Part shown: positions 35,747-43,971 of the stretch, in pieces
Layout: every line of letters starts with the position of its first letter
Position numbering within the stretch: the stretch's first letter is position 1
Assembly (NCBI GenBank): GCA_934511365.1
Contig: CAKSWC010000009.1
Coordinates: forward strand, 1-64,000
DNA from: an uncultured Eubacteriales bacterium
GTDB taxonomy: Bacteria > Bacillota > Clostridia > Oscillospirales > Acutalibacteraceae
Length of the DNA: 64,000 nt
Direction: 5' to 3'
Position numbers and translations under genes: made by a program
Notes under the pieces: generated by a model
What the model saw: the letters and a program-made list of their open reading frames with translations, nothing else
Told to the model about the DNA's origin: nothing
Database searches by the model: none

Positions 35747-36997
35747 ATGGAGATGATTGAAAACAGGCAGGAAAAGGAAAAAGCTCTGTTGGTTTCCGTT
35801 GATACGGGCGAATTTGACGCTGAGGTTTCAATCGACGAACTTGAAGAACTTGCGCACACGGCGGGAGCACAGGTGCTCGGAAAGCTTATCCAAAAAAAGG
35901 AGCGCCCGGAGGCCGCAACCTTTGTCGGCGCCGGAAAGCTTGCGGAAATTCTTGCTTTCTGCTCTTCAAACGATATTGATCTTTTGATTTTTGACAGCGA
36001 GCTTACCCCGTCGCAGCAGCGCAATCTTGAAAAGTATACCGGCGTGCGTGTCATTGACCGGACAATGCTTATTCTTGACATCTTTGCCGCGCGGGCAAGA
36101 ACGGGCGAGGGCAAGCTTCAGGTGGAATTGGCTCAGCTCAAATATTCGCTCCCGCGTCTTGCCGGTCAGGGGCAATCGCTCTCTCGTCTCGGCGGCGGAA
36201 TCGGAACCAGAGGCCCGGGCGAAAGCAAGCTTGAAAGCGACCGCCGCCATATCAATCGGCGCATTCAGAAGCTTGAAGAACAGCTGCGCGAGCTTGAAAA
36301 GCGCCGCGATCTTTTAAGACGGCGGCGCAAAAAAGACGGTGTTCAAACCGTAGCTATTGTCGGATATACAAACGCCGGAAAGTCAACACTGATGAATGCG
36401 CTGACAAAGGCCGGCGTTCTTGCGGAAGATAAGCTTTTTGCAACCCTTGATCCAACTTCTCGTGCGCTGACTCTTCCGGACGGGAGGAAGGTCATGCTTG
36501 TCGATACCGTTGGTCTTATCCGCAGATTGCCGCATAAGCTTGTTGAAGCGTTTAAGTCAACACTTGAGGAGGCGGCTCAGGCTTCGGTCATCCTAAATGT
36601 TTGCGATGCATCAGACGAGCATTGTTCGGAGCATCTTGATGTTACAAAAAAACTGCTTGATGAGCTTGGCTGCGCCGGAACACCGGTGATTTCCGTGATG
36701 AACAAGTGTGACCTTGTCGGAAACATTTATTCAATGCCGACATTTGGCAAAACTGTTCTTATTTCGGCGCTGAATGAGCGTGGCTTTGATGAATTGCTTT
36801 CGGCAATCGAAAAGGAGCTTCCCCAGACGCGCAAGACGGCCTCGCTTTTGATTCCGTTCAAAAACGGCGCGGCGGCCGCAAGAATACGGAATGAAGGCGT
36901 TGTTCACGAGGAAGAATATCGTGAGGACGGACTTTTCATGCGTGCAACGGCGGAAATTTCTCTTCTTGACGAATATAAGGAATGGATAGTTGATTAA
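35747..36997 (+). CDS. hflX: GTPase HflX
   Basis: HflX is a ribosome-binding GTPase that can split stalled ribosomes. The 416-residue protein has the N-terminal HflX domain with RVIDRTMLILDIFAARARTGEGKLQVELAQL, a glycine-rich GGGIGTRGPGESKLE loop, a coiled coil (about residues 165-195), and the G domain with GYTNAGKSTLMNAL, DTVGLI and NKCD. The ribosome site is AAAGGAGG. It is downstream of the aminopeptidase gene, possibly in one transcript. Confidence 0.95.
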   Translation: MEMIENRQEKEKALLVSVDTGEFDAEVSIDELEELAHTAGAQVLGKLIQKKERPEAATFVGAGKLAEILAFCSSNDIDLLIFDSELTPSQQRNLEKYTGVRVIDRTMLILDIFAARARTGEGKLQVELAQLKYSLPRLAGQGQSLSRLGGGIGTRGPGESKLESDRRHINRRIQKLEEQLRELEKRRDLLRRRRKKDGVQTVAIVGYTNAGKSTLMNALTKAGVLAEDKLFATLDPTSRALTLPDGRKVMLVDTVGLIRRLPHKLVEAFKSTLEEAAQASVILNVCDASDEHCSEHLDVTKKLLDELGCAGTPVISVMNKCDLVGNIYSMPTFGKTVLISALNERGFDELLSAIEKELPQTRKTASLLIPFKNGAAAARIRNEGVVHEEEYREDGLFMRATAEISLLDEYKEWIVD

Positions 36998-37011
36998 AAA
37001 TTGCCGGTGAT

Positions 37012-37527
37012 TCAAGCTACGGTGCTTTTTTCCTGAGCCTTATTCTGAGGAAAATCAAAGGTGTGCATAAAGCCGGAAAGTTCCGTGCTTGAAATGTCTC
37101 CGCCGATAACAACGCCGTCAAGAACAAGCATATTTGCCCGGATAACGCCGTCGCTGTTTTCATAGCCCGGATAGTTTTTAACATTGTATGACCAACATTT
37201 TACCCGTGCGCCTTTATATTTTTCAAGGTCGAGCTTCTGCTCTTTCTGAATAACATTATATTGATTATAAACATCGTCAAATTCTTCCGGAATAACAACC
37301 TCTTTGACCTCGGCCGGTTCCTCCTCAACCTCCCAGCCGAACTGAGAGAGAAAAGAGAGCCGCTCCTCGGCGGTGCCGGCCTTATAGACAATTCCGTTCA
37401 TGCTTGCAACAGGTGCGCTTTTGCTCTTTTTAACGGCATACACTCCGCCGATTGTTGCAAAAATCGCTACCGCTGCAATGAGCGCAACGGTTTTAAGACT
37501 TGACGATTTTACCGAAACATAAAACAT
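37012..37527 (-). CDS. DUF4830-type membrane-anchored protein
   Basis: The protein has 171 residues. An N-terminal membrane segment (about residues 12-30) anchors it; the rest is extracellular. The region GTAEERLSFLSQFGWEVEEEPAEVKEVVIPEEF and the later LDLEKYKGARVKCWSYNV match the DUF4830 pattern found in many Clostridia. Its function is unknown. The start at 37527 has AAAGGTGG 7-8 bases upstream; a longer frame to 37602 has no ribosome site. It is convergent with hflX (14-base gap, no hairpin seen) and divergent from the GH13 gene. Confidence 0.75.
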   Translation of the reverse strand: MFYVSVKSSSLKTVALIAAVAIFATIGGVYAVKKSKSAPVASMNGIVYKAGTAEERLSFLSQFGWEVEEEPAEVKEVVIPEEFDDVYNQYNVIQKEQKLDLEKYKGARVKCWSYNVKNYPGYENSDGVIRANMLVLDGVVIGGDISSTELSGFMHTFDFPQNKAQEKSTVA

Positions 37528-37613
37528 ATTCAGTCCACCTTTTATCTTTTTATAGTAACCACTGATATATCCTATGCCCGTTTTGGGCGAATCATGATTC
37601 AAAGGAAGTCTTT

Positions 37614-39485
37614 ATGGAATATATACCCTTTAATTCTCGCAGTCCGCTCCACAAAACACCGTTCGGTGCAGTGAAGCAGGGCGAAAAAATTACATTCAAG
37701 GTTGTTCTTCCGCGCTCGCTTTCGTGCAGCGGCGTTGAGCTTGTTATCAAAAAAGACGGAGCAGGAGAAATGCGTTTTCCGTTTTTCTGGCTCTCAATGC
37801 AGGGCGAAAGCGAGGAATGGTGGTGTCTTGACTATGTTCAGAACGAGACCGGCCTTTATTTCTATCGTTTTGAATACACAACCCCGTGGGGAAAAACCGC
37901 AATCCGGAAAAACTCCGGCTCCTGCGGCCTTCTCAGCGGCGGAAAGAACGATTTTCAGCTTACGGTTTTTGAAAAGGACTTCCAAACGCCAAAATGGCTC
38001 AAGGGAAACATTATCTATCAGATTTTTCCCGACCGGTTCTATTGCTCCGGTGCGGAAAAGGAAAACGTACCCGCCGACCGCGTGCTACGTTCCGATTGGG
38101 GCGGCGAGCCTTGTTGGCGACCCAATGAATGCGGAAAGGTTCTCAATAACGATTATTTCTCAGGAGATCTTGAGGGCATAAAAGAAAAGCTTCCATATCT
38201 CAAAAGTCTCGGTGTCGGCTGCATATATCTCAACCCGATTTTTGAGGCGCAGAGCAATCACCGTTATGACACATCTGATTATGAAAAGGTTGACAGCGTT
38301 CTCGGAACCGAGGATAGCCTCAAAGAACTTTGCGCCGAGGCGGAAAAACTCGGAATTTCAATTATTCTTGACGGCGTTTTCAGTCATACAGGAGATGACA
38401 GCCGATATTTTAACCGCCGCGGAAGGTATGACACGGTTGGTGCGTATCAGTCGGAAAAATCGCCGTTTTTCAGCTGGTATACTTTCCGCTCCTGGCCGTA
38501 TGATTACAAATGCTGGTGGAATTTTGAAACGCTTCCGGAGGTCAACGAGGAAAACGAAAGTTTTATAAACTTCATAACCGGAGAAAACGGCGTTGCAAGG
38601 CGCTGGCTCAAAGCCGGTGTGCGCGGCTGGCGGCTTGATGTTGCGGACGAACTTCCGGATAAATTTCTCGATGAGTTCCGCAAAGCCGTAAAAAGCGAAA
38701 AGAGCGATGCGCTCATTCTCGGTGAGGTTTGGGAGGACGCTTCAAACAAGTGCAGCTACTCCCAGAGGCGGCGATATCTTCAGGGCGCACAGCTTGATTC
38801 TGTGATGAATTATCCCTTCTCCGAGGCGATTTTAAGCTTCATCAGAAGCGGAATTGTTGAAGGCTTTTCTGAAAAGATACTCACCGTGCTTGAAAATTAT
38901 CCGAAATGCGTTGTTGATGTTCTGATGAATCATATCGGAACTCACGACACAATGAGGGCAATCACCGCCCTTGCCGGCGAAAGCTGCGAGGGACGCGACC
39001 GCCTTTGGCAGAGCGAACGTGCGCTCTCTTTTGAACAGTATGAAAGGGGAGTCAGGCTCCTTAAAATTGCAGCCGCAATCCAATATACGCTTCCGGGCGT
39101 GCCGTCGCTATATTACGGTGATGAAGCCGGAATGCAGGGCTATAAAGACCCGTTCAACCGCGTTTGTTACCCATGGGGAAGCGAAAATCAAGATTTGCTT
39201 TCATATTACAAAAAGCTCGGGGAAATCCGCAAAGAATGCCATTGCCTTAAAGAGGGAACATTTTTCACCGTTTCGGAAATGCTCTCCTGCCTTGCGTTCA
39301 CGCGGCAGGATAAAACGGACCGAATTTTTATTGTTGTCAACCGTAATGAGCAGGAAATAGACTATTATCTTCCCGAAGAATGGAAAAACGCACAGTCGCT
39401 TCTCGGCGAAAAGGTGAGAAACGGTTCTGTGCATCTTCCGGCACTTTCGGCCGCGATTTTAAAAATGGAGGTTAACGCAAAATGA
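37614..39485 (+). CDS. GH13 alpha-amylase-family enzyme (neopullulanase/cyclomaltodextrinase type)
   Basis: The 623-residue protein has an N-terminal CBM34-like beta domain (residues 1-120) and a GH13 catalytic barrel starting at IIYQIFPDRFY. The four conserved GH13 regions are visible: DGVFSHTGDDS, GWRLDVADE with the nucleophile aspartate, LGEVWED with the acid/base glutamate, and MNHIGTHDT with the transition-state aspartate. There is no signal peptide, so it should act on maltodextrins, cyclodextrins or pullulan fragments in the cytoplasm. Its stop overlaps the prmA start by ATGA. Confidence 0.92.
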   Translation: MEYIPFNSRSPLHKTPFGAVKQGEKITFKVVLPRSLSCSGVELVIKKDGAGEMRFPFFWLSMQGESEEWWCLDYVQNETGLYFYRFEYTTPWGKTAIRKNSGSCGLLSGGKNDFQLTVFEKDFQTPKWLKGNIIYQIFPDRFYCSGAEKENVPADRVLRSDWGGEPCWRPNECGKVLNNDYFSGDLEGIKEKLPYLKSLGVGCIYLNPIFEAQSNHRYDTSDYEKVDSVLGTEDSLKELCAEAEKLGISIILDGVFSHTGDDSRYFNRRGRYDTVGAYQSEKSPFFSWYTFRSWPYDYKCWWNFETLPEVNEENESFINFITGENGVARRWLKAGVRGWRLDVADELPDKFLDEFRKAVKSEKSDALILGEVWEDASNKCSYSQRRRYLQGAQLDSVMNYPFSEAILSFIRSGIVEGFSEKILTVLENYPKCVVDVLMNHIGTHDTMRAITALAGESCEGRDRLWQSERALSFEQYERGVRLLKIAAAIQYTLPGVPSLYYGDEAGMQGYKDPFNRVCYPWGSENQDLLSYYKKLGEIRKECHCLKEGTFFTVSEMLSCLAFTRQDKTDRIFIVVNRNEQEIDYYLPEEWKNAQSLLGEKVRNGSVHLPALSAAILKMEVNAK

Positions 39486-40402
39486 GCGAATGGACAGAAG
39501 TAAAAATCAGCGTAAAGGCTGATGATGTTGAAAAGGCCGGCGATATTGCAACGATGGTTGTGCCTTACGGAATATACATCGAAGATTACCGCGACCTTGA
39601 AGAGCAGGCGTGGGAAATTGCCCATATTGATTTAATTGACGAAGAACTTTTGAAAAAGGACAGAACAAAAGCCTTTGTTCATGTCTATATCTCCCCGGAG
39701 GAGAATCCTCTTGAGGCTGTTTCTTTCCTGCGCGAAAGACTCTCGGCCGAAGGTATTGAAAACGAGATTGAAACGAATGAATGCAAAAAAGAGGAGTGGG
39801 AGAACAACTGGAAGCAGTATTTCCACGCGATGCCCGTTGGAAAAAGGCTGCTTATCCGTCCGCTTTGGGAGGACGCCGACCCGCAGGGACGAACTGTTTT
39901 GAGCATTGAACCCGGTCTTGCTTTTGGTTCCGGTACCCACGAAACAACACGTCTGTGTCTTGAAACGCTTGAAAAATACATTACGCCGGACACCGAGGTT
40001 CTTGATGTCGGCTGCGGCAGCGGAATCCTTTCGGTCGCATCGCTTCTTCTCGGCGCAAAAAGGGCAGTAGGTGTTGATATTGACGCGCTCGCCGTTAAAA
40101 CAGCAAAGGAAAACGGACTGACAAACGGCTTCAAGGAACCGGAATACACCGTCCTTGAGGGCAATCTGACCGATAAGGTGAGAGGAAAGTTTGACGTTGT
40201 TGTGGCCAATATTGTTGCGGACGTTATCATAATGTTCTGCAAGGACGTTGCGTCCTTCATGAAAGACGGTGCGGTGTTCATCACAAGCGGAATTATCGAC
40301 ACAAAAGAACAGGACGTGGTTTCCGCGTTCAAAAAGTACGGTTTTAAAATTAAAGCACGCCACAGTGACAAAGGCTGGGTTTGCTTTGAGTGCGAAAGAT
40401 AA
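39482..40402 (+). CDS. prmA: Ribosomal protein L11 methyltransferase
   Basis: PrmA trimethylates ribosomal protein L11 using S-adenosylmethionine. The 306-residue protein has the N-terminal L11-recognition domain (SEWTEVKISVKADDVEKAGDIA) and a Rossmann methyltransferase domain with GSGTHETTRLCLE, DVGCGSGILSVA and VVANIVADVI. It overlaps the GH13 gene by 4 bases, so the two are co-translated although functionally unrelated. Confidence 0.94.
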   Translation: MSEWTEVKISVKADDVEKAGDIATMVVPYGIYIEDYRDLEEQAWEIAHIDLIDEELLKKDRTKAFVHVYISPEENPLEAVSFLRERLSAEGIENEIETNECKKEEWENNWKQYFHAMPVGKRLLIRPLWEDADPQGRTVLSIEPGLAFGSGTHETTRLCLETLEKYITPDTEVLDVGCGSGILSVASLLLGAKRAVGVDIDALAVKTAKENGLTNGFKEPEYTVLEGNLTDKVRGKFDVVVANIVADVIIMFCKDVASFMKDGAVFITSGIIDTKEQDVVSAFKKYGFKIKARHSDKGWVCFECER

Positions 40403-40439
40403 GGCGTATAGCCGTGTGTCTGCCCGTTCTTGAGCGGTA

Positions 40440-41162
40440 TCAAAGGCTTTGGGTCAGATGCTTAATGATTCCGAGCAGCAGCATATGTGCCGGATAGAAA
40501 AAGTAAAAAACATATTTGCTTTTTTTGCCCGGCTTCACGTTTTCGTCATATGCCGAAAGGAGCGGGAGGCTCAAAAATGTTCCGAGTGTAAAAAGGCAGG
40601 AGAAAAGACTTTTTGAAAGTCCGGCACCGTTTTCAAGTGACCCAAGAAAAATGTATGCCGTATAAGCGAAAGAAACAAGCGAAAAAAGCAGCAGCATTTT
40701 CTTTTTGTCGCTGCTGTATCTGTAAAATATCACGCTCCAAAGCACCGCAAAAAAGCACCAATCGGATTTAAATGTTGCTGCGGCGCAGAGGAAAACCATG
40801 ATAATGCGAACCGGCGTTTCTTCAATTTTTGCCTCGGCGCAGACGGCAAGCAGAGCAAAAAACAGCGTAAAAATCATGTTCAGAGGGAATTCGTTGATTT
40901 TCTGGCCGTGCATAACGCACCAAGGATATTGCGAAATGAGCGCAAAGATAAGCAGCCGTAAGAGGTATTTTTTAACATTTTTCGTGTGCATAAAGCCTTG
41001 TGCAATAAAATAACACATTATCGGTGCGGTGATACGGCCGACAATATGAAAAACCTGCGCAACGGGGGAGTTGAAGCTCAAAAACGTCCACGCAAAATGG
41101 TCAAGAAGCATTGCTGCAATCGCAATGTATTTTATTTTATCACCGGAAAGTTTTTTCTTCAT
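40440..41162 (-). CDS. TraX-family membrane protein
   Basis: This 240-residue membrane protein has about eight hydrophobic segments. It matches the TraX pattern: IKYIAIAAMLLDHFAW at the N-terminus, then HIVGRITAPIMCYFIAQGF and RLLIFALISQYPW. TraX of F plasmids acetylates pilin, but chromosomal homologues in Firmicutes are common and their role is unknown, probably acyl transfer to a surface molecule. ATG 41162 has AAGGTG upstream; a longer frame to 41240 lacks support. No conjugation genes are nearby. Confidence 0.82.
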   Translation of the reverse strand: MKKKLSGDKIKYIAIAAMLLDHFAWTFLSFNSPVAQVFHIVGRITAPIMCYFIAQGFMHTKNVKKYLLRLLIFALISQYPWCVMHGQKINEFPLNMIFTLFFALLAVCAEAKIEETPVRIIMVFLCAAATFKSDWCFFAVLWSVIFYRYSSDKKKMLLLFSLVSFAYTAYIFLGSLENGAGLSKSLFSCLFTLGTFLSLPLLSAYDENVKPGKKSKYVFYFFYPAHMLLLGIIKHLTQSL

Positions 41163-41575
41163 CTCGTTCACCTTCTTTTCAGTAATTATACAATATATCC
41201 GCCTTGCGGTCAACAGGGATAGCCTCCTGCCAAGCTGCACATAAGGCGGAATTTTTTTGCCCTGTTTAACTGTAATTTAAATATCTAAGGTATCCTTTTG
41301 AAAAAGAGAAAAGTATTTTTTTGACTTTAAAGTCAGATTAAGGAAACAATGGCATAATCTTCCTAACGGTGAATGATGACTCACTAATTTATGCAATATC
41401 AACAAAATGTTGTGAAATTAATTTACATTTTGTACAATGCAGCTATAGACATTTTTGGTAAAAACATGATAATATGTTAACACAAAGTTAACAAGCGGTC
41501 AGTTCAATCACCGTGAATGCCGGCAAAAGGCCGGAACATCCTCAAATTAGATTAAATATGTAAGGAGATGCCATT
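41163..41575 (+). promoter_or_regulatory. Palindrome-rich upstream region of the orphan acyltransferase gene
   Basis: These 413 bases hold no convincing gene. They contain a perfect 14-base palindrome TGACTTTAAAGTCA (41332-41345), an inverted repeat ACAAAATGT/ACATTTTGT (41402-41410 and 41425-41433), and two GTTAAC palindromes 11 bases apart (about 41474-41491). A likely promoter is TAGACA near 41446 with TAATAT near 41470 (18-base spacer), so the first two elements lie upstream of it and the GTTAAC pair overlaps the transcription start. The leader (about 95 bases) has a GCCGGcaaaaGGCCGG-type hairpin near 41520. AAGGAG precedes the ATG. Confidence 0.5.
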
Positions 41576-42532
41576 ATGACTATTACAAACACAGAATACT
41601 TCGGAATCCAGAGAAAAATTGTTGCCAACATGACAACTGAGTCATGGCAGAACATTCCTCACGTTACTTATATGTATGAGCCGGATGTTACAAAGTTTTT
41701 CAAAGAGTATAAAAGACTCAATCAGAACCGTTCCGGTGAAGAAAAAATTACCTTCAACACGCTCATGCTTAAAGTTATCTCAGAGGGACTCAAAGCGGCC
41801 CCAATTATGAATTCCCACATTGAATTTGACAAAAAGCTTGTTCGCGGAAGAATCGACACCTTTTCCGATATAAACATCTCAATGCCGACAATTCTTCCGA
41901 ATGGAAAGATGATGACGATTAACCTGCGTGATTTCGGAAACAAGAACCTTGACGAAATGACAACGTATATCAATGATGTCCGTCGCCGTGCAGAAAAAAC
42001 CAACCTTACCGAGGCCATGTATTCGGTATCTTTTGATAACACAATGAAAAACCTTAAAAAAGGAAGAATCTTCCAGACAATCGGAAGGCTTTACGGCGCA
42101 AACTTTGGAAAATGCAAAATTTCTCATTTCCGCGGAAAAGCAAAACGTGAATATGAAAGCATTCCGGAAACCGAGCGCCTCACAATCAAGGACCTTGAGC
42201 AGGGAACCGTAACCGTTTCAAACATCGGTTCAACCTATCTTGCTCAGCGCGGAGCAACCGCACTTCTTGAAATTGTTCCGCCGCAGGTCTGCGCGCTTTC
42301 CGTTGGCGCTGTGCTTGAAAAGCCGCTTGTTGTTAAAAAGAGTGATGGCAGAAAAGAAATTGAAGCAAGAAGCGTTCTTCCAATCTGCATTGCCTTCGAC
42401 CACAGGGCACTTGACTTCGGAGAGATTGTTCCGTTCATGAAGCGCCTTGATGAAATTTTTGAGCACCCCTCGGTTATCCGTTCATGGGTATCGGACAGCG
42501 ATGAAAACAAGGTTTTCTCTGTTGTTGCCTGA
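41576..42532 (+). CDS. Stand-alone 2-oxoacid dehydrogenase E2-type acyltransferase domain protein
   Basis: This 318-residue protein resembles the catalytic domain of dihydrolipoamide acyltransferases (CoA-dependent acyltransferase fold). It starts directly with a catalytic-domain-like region (RKIVANMTTESWQNIPHVTYMYEPDVT) and has VTVSNIGSTY, PPQVCALSVGAV and the active-site region AFDHRALDFGEIVPF. The usual HxxxDG motif reads HRALDF, so H and D are kept but G is replaced by F. There is no lipoyl domain, no E1/E3-binding domain and no dehydrogenase genes nearby, so it is not a normal pyruvate dehydrogenase part. The function is unknown; it could transfer an acyl group from CoA to something else. 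It is monocistronic with a complex upstream region. Confidence 0.75.
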   Translation: MTITNTEYFGIQRKIVANMTTESWQNIPHVTYMYEPDVTKFFKEYKRLNQNRSGEEKITFNTLMLKVISEGLKAAPIMNSHIEFDKKLVRGRIDTFSDINISMPTILPNGKMMTINLRDFGNKNLDEMTTYINDVRRRAEKTNLTEAMYSVSFDNTMKNLKKGRIFQTIGRLYGANFGKCKISHFRGKAKREYESIPETERLTIKDLEQGTVTVSNIGSTYLAQRGATALLEIVPPQVCALSVGAVLEKPLVVKKSDGRKEIEARSVLPICIAFDHRALDFGEIVPFMKRLDEIFEHPSVIRSWVSDSDENKVFSVVA

Positions 42533-42579
42533 TTAAAACAGACATCCTCTCTCCCCTTTTTATAAATCTTTTCTTGCGG

Positions 42580-42616
42580 TTCGGCAGTCATCGAAAGGTG
42601 GCTGCCGAATCGTTTG
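42580..42616 (+). terminator. Terminator-like hairpin after the acyltransferase gene
   Basis: Arms TTCGGCAG (42580-42587) and CTGCCGAA (42602-42609) flank a 14-base loop. The following TCGTTTGTTC is only moderately T-rich. Confidence 0.5.
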
Positions 42617-42666
42617 TTCTAAGAAACGCCGAATCGGAATAACATTTTGGGAAAGGTTGTGAGTCG

Positions 42667-43284
42667 ATGAAAAAAACAATCAGGCTTTTGCCGCTTTTTT
42701 TGCTGCTTTTTGCGCTCTGCTCGTGCGGCTCCCTCAAAGCGGCAAACATTGCTCTTTTTGCTGAAAGATATAATTCATTTGGCGGAGAAAAGCTTTCATA
42801 TCCGGCTTTGAGCGCGGCGGAAAGGGATGGAAAAACCGAATACTCCTTTGTTGCCTCTGCCGATGAATCCGGCGGAAAAAAGGTTCTTGTAACGCTGCTT
42901 GCCGATGAAAACAAAAGACTTTTTGAATGCAGACTTGTGATTGCAAAAACAGACGGAAAAAGGAAAGCCGCCCTCAACGAGGCGGACATTGACCGCTTTG
43001 TCAATTCGTGTGAAAGAGTATTCTGCGGCTTTTCGGGCGTGGAATATGAAAAAGCGAAAGACGTTGTTTCCTTGCTAAAGATTCGTGAAAACTTTTTATC
43101 ATCCGGAGAAAATACCGCGCAAAGCGGCGAATACTATGCCGCCTTTCTTTCTAACGAGATATGCTGCGATGTAATATTCCGCAACAACTACCTCAAAAAA
43201 ACCGAGGAAACCGAAAAGCCGGAGAGCCGTGCTGTCTATGACAGCACAACAAACATTCGCACCGATACAGTGCCGCATAAATGA
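42667..43284 (+). CDS. Lipoprotein of unknown function
   Basis: This 205-residue protein has a lipoprotein signal peptide (residues 1-20, LLLFALCSCGS) with the lipidated cysteine in the LCSC lipobox. The mature part has no recognised domain; it contains a region of alternating charged and hydrophobic residues and two later pairs of cysteines (CERVFCG and NEICCD). The start is ATG 42667, with a weak GAAAGG site upstream. A strong terminator follows. It resembles small clostridial surface lipoproteins with no known function. Confidence 0.7.
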   Translation: MKKTIRLLPLFLLLFALCSCGSLKAANIALFAERYNSFGGEKLSYPALSAAERDGKTEYSFVASADESGGKKVLVTLLADENKRLFECRLVIAKTDGKRKAALNEADIDRFVNSCERVFCGFSGVEYEKAKDVVSLLKIRENFLSSGENTAQSGEYYAAFLSNEICCDVIFRNNYLKKTEETEKPESRAVYDSTTNIRTDTVPHK

Positions 43285-43290
43285 CAAAAA

Positions 43291-43330
43291 CGGGGGGCTG
43301 TCGCATTTTGATGCAGACAGCCCCTTTAAC
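43291..43330. terminator. Bidirectional terminator between the lipoprotein and DUF896 genes
   Basis: GGGGCTGTC (43294-43302) pairs with GACAGCCCC (43316-43324), and inner GCAT pairs with ATGC around TTTG. A-rich and T-rich flanks suit both directions. Confidence 0.85.
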
Positions 43331-43333
43331 TTA

Positions 43334-43546
43334 TTATTTATTTGTTTTTTTTGTGGCTTTTTTCTTGTGGCCGGTGTCATCAATGTAATATGTGTTTTCA
43401 AGCTGAGAAACGAGGCTTTCTTTGAATGAGTCAATATAAAGCCGGCGCAGCTTTTGGCGTTCCTCCTGCTCCTGCTCCGTGAGACAACCCGCCTTTGCTT
43501 TCCTTGAAAGTTCATTGATTCTGTTTATTTGTTCCTGCGTTACCAT
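43334..43546 (-). CDS. DUF896 / YnzC-family small protein
   Basis: This 70-residue protein matches the DUF896 (UPF0291) family: QEQINRINELSRKAKAGCLTEQEQEERQKLRRLYID, followed by the FKESL segment. Members are short helical-hairpin proteins; in Bacillus subtilis a relative (YneA operon's YnzC) is linked to the SOS response, but the role is not established. It follows the ArsC-like gene with a one-base gap and so is in its operon. Confidence 0.9.
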   Translation of the reverse strand: MVTQEQINRINELSRKAKAGCLTEQEQEERQKLRRLYIDSFKESLVSQLENTYYIDDTGHKKKATKKTNK

Positions 43547-43547
43547 C

Positions 43548-43907
43548 TTAGTTTTTTTCCTCCGTTTCCCATTGTTTCCAGACGTCGGGACAGTAGCCGA
43601 CAGTGGCTTTTTTTCCGTTCCTTACGATAGGTGTTTTGAAAAGCTCGCCGTTTTCAAGCAGCTTTTCTTCCTTTGCCTCGTCTGAGGCAAGATATTTTAT
43701 GAAAGATGAATCATATTTTTTTGACTTTTCGTTGATAAGGTCGTCAAGTTTTCCTCCAATGGCGCTTCGGACGCTTTTAAGCTCGCCTTTGCTCATGCTG
43801 AATTTTGAAAGGTCAACAAACTGGAATTTGATCTTCCGCTCCTTGAAGTATCTCTGAGCCTTTTTTGTGTCAAAGCACTTTGCCGTGCCGAATATCTGAA
43901 TATTCAT
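43548..43907 (-). CDS. ArsC/Spx-family thioredoxin-fold protein
   Basis: The 119-residue protein belongs to the ArsC/Spx/YffB family. It has one N-terminal cysteine, C11 in IFGTAKCFDTKK, and lacks the CxxC of Spx. A late TPIVRNGKKATVGY gives the cis-proline and conserved arginine region. True arsenate reductases have a catalytic HCxxxR-type environment, so arsenate activity is uncertain; such proteins may reduce disulfides or act as regulators. It has its own promoter at 43943-43971 and is followed by the DUF896 gene. Confidence 0.82.
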   Translation of the reverse strand: MNIQIFGTAKCFDTKKAQRYFKERKIKFQFVDLSKFSMSKGELKSVRSAIGGKLDDLINEKSKKYDSSFIKYLASDEAKEEKLLENGELFKTPIVRNGKKATVGYCPDVWKQWETEEKN

Positions 43908-43942
43908 TTTTCTTTTCCTTTTGCTATAAACTTTATGAAGTT

Positions 43943-43971
43943 AGTATACCACTGCAAAGCGGAAAAATCAA
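43943..43971 (-). promoter_or_regulatory. Promoter for the ArsC-like / DUF896 operon
   Basis: On the minus strand, TTGATT (43971-43966) and TATACT (43948-43943) have a 17-base spacer. The -35 element overlaps the stop codon of the symporter gene. Confidence 0.7.

Noticed and set aside
39632..40363. 243-codon frame opposite prmA
   Set aside because: It is the antisense shadow of prmA. Codon bias of these genes (few stops in the complementary frame) explains its length.
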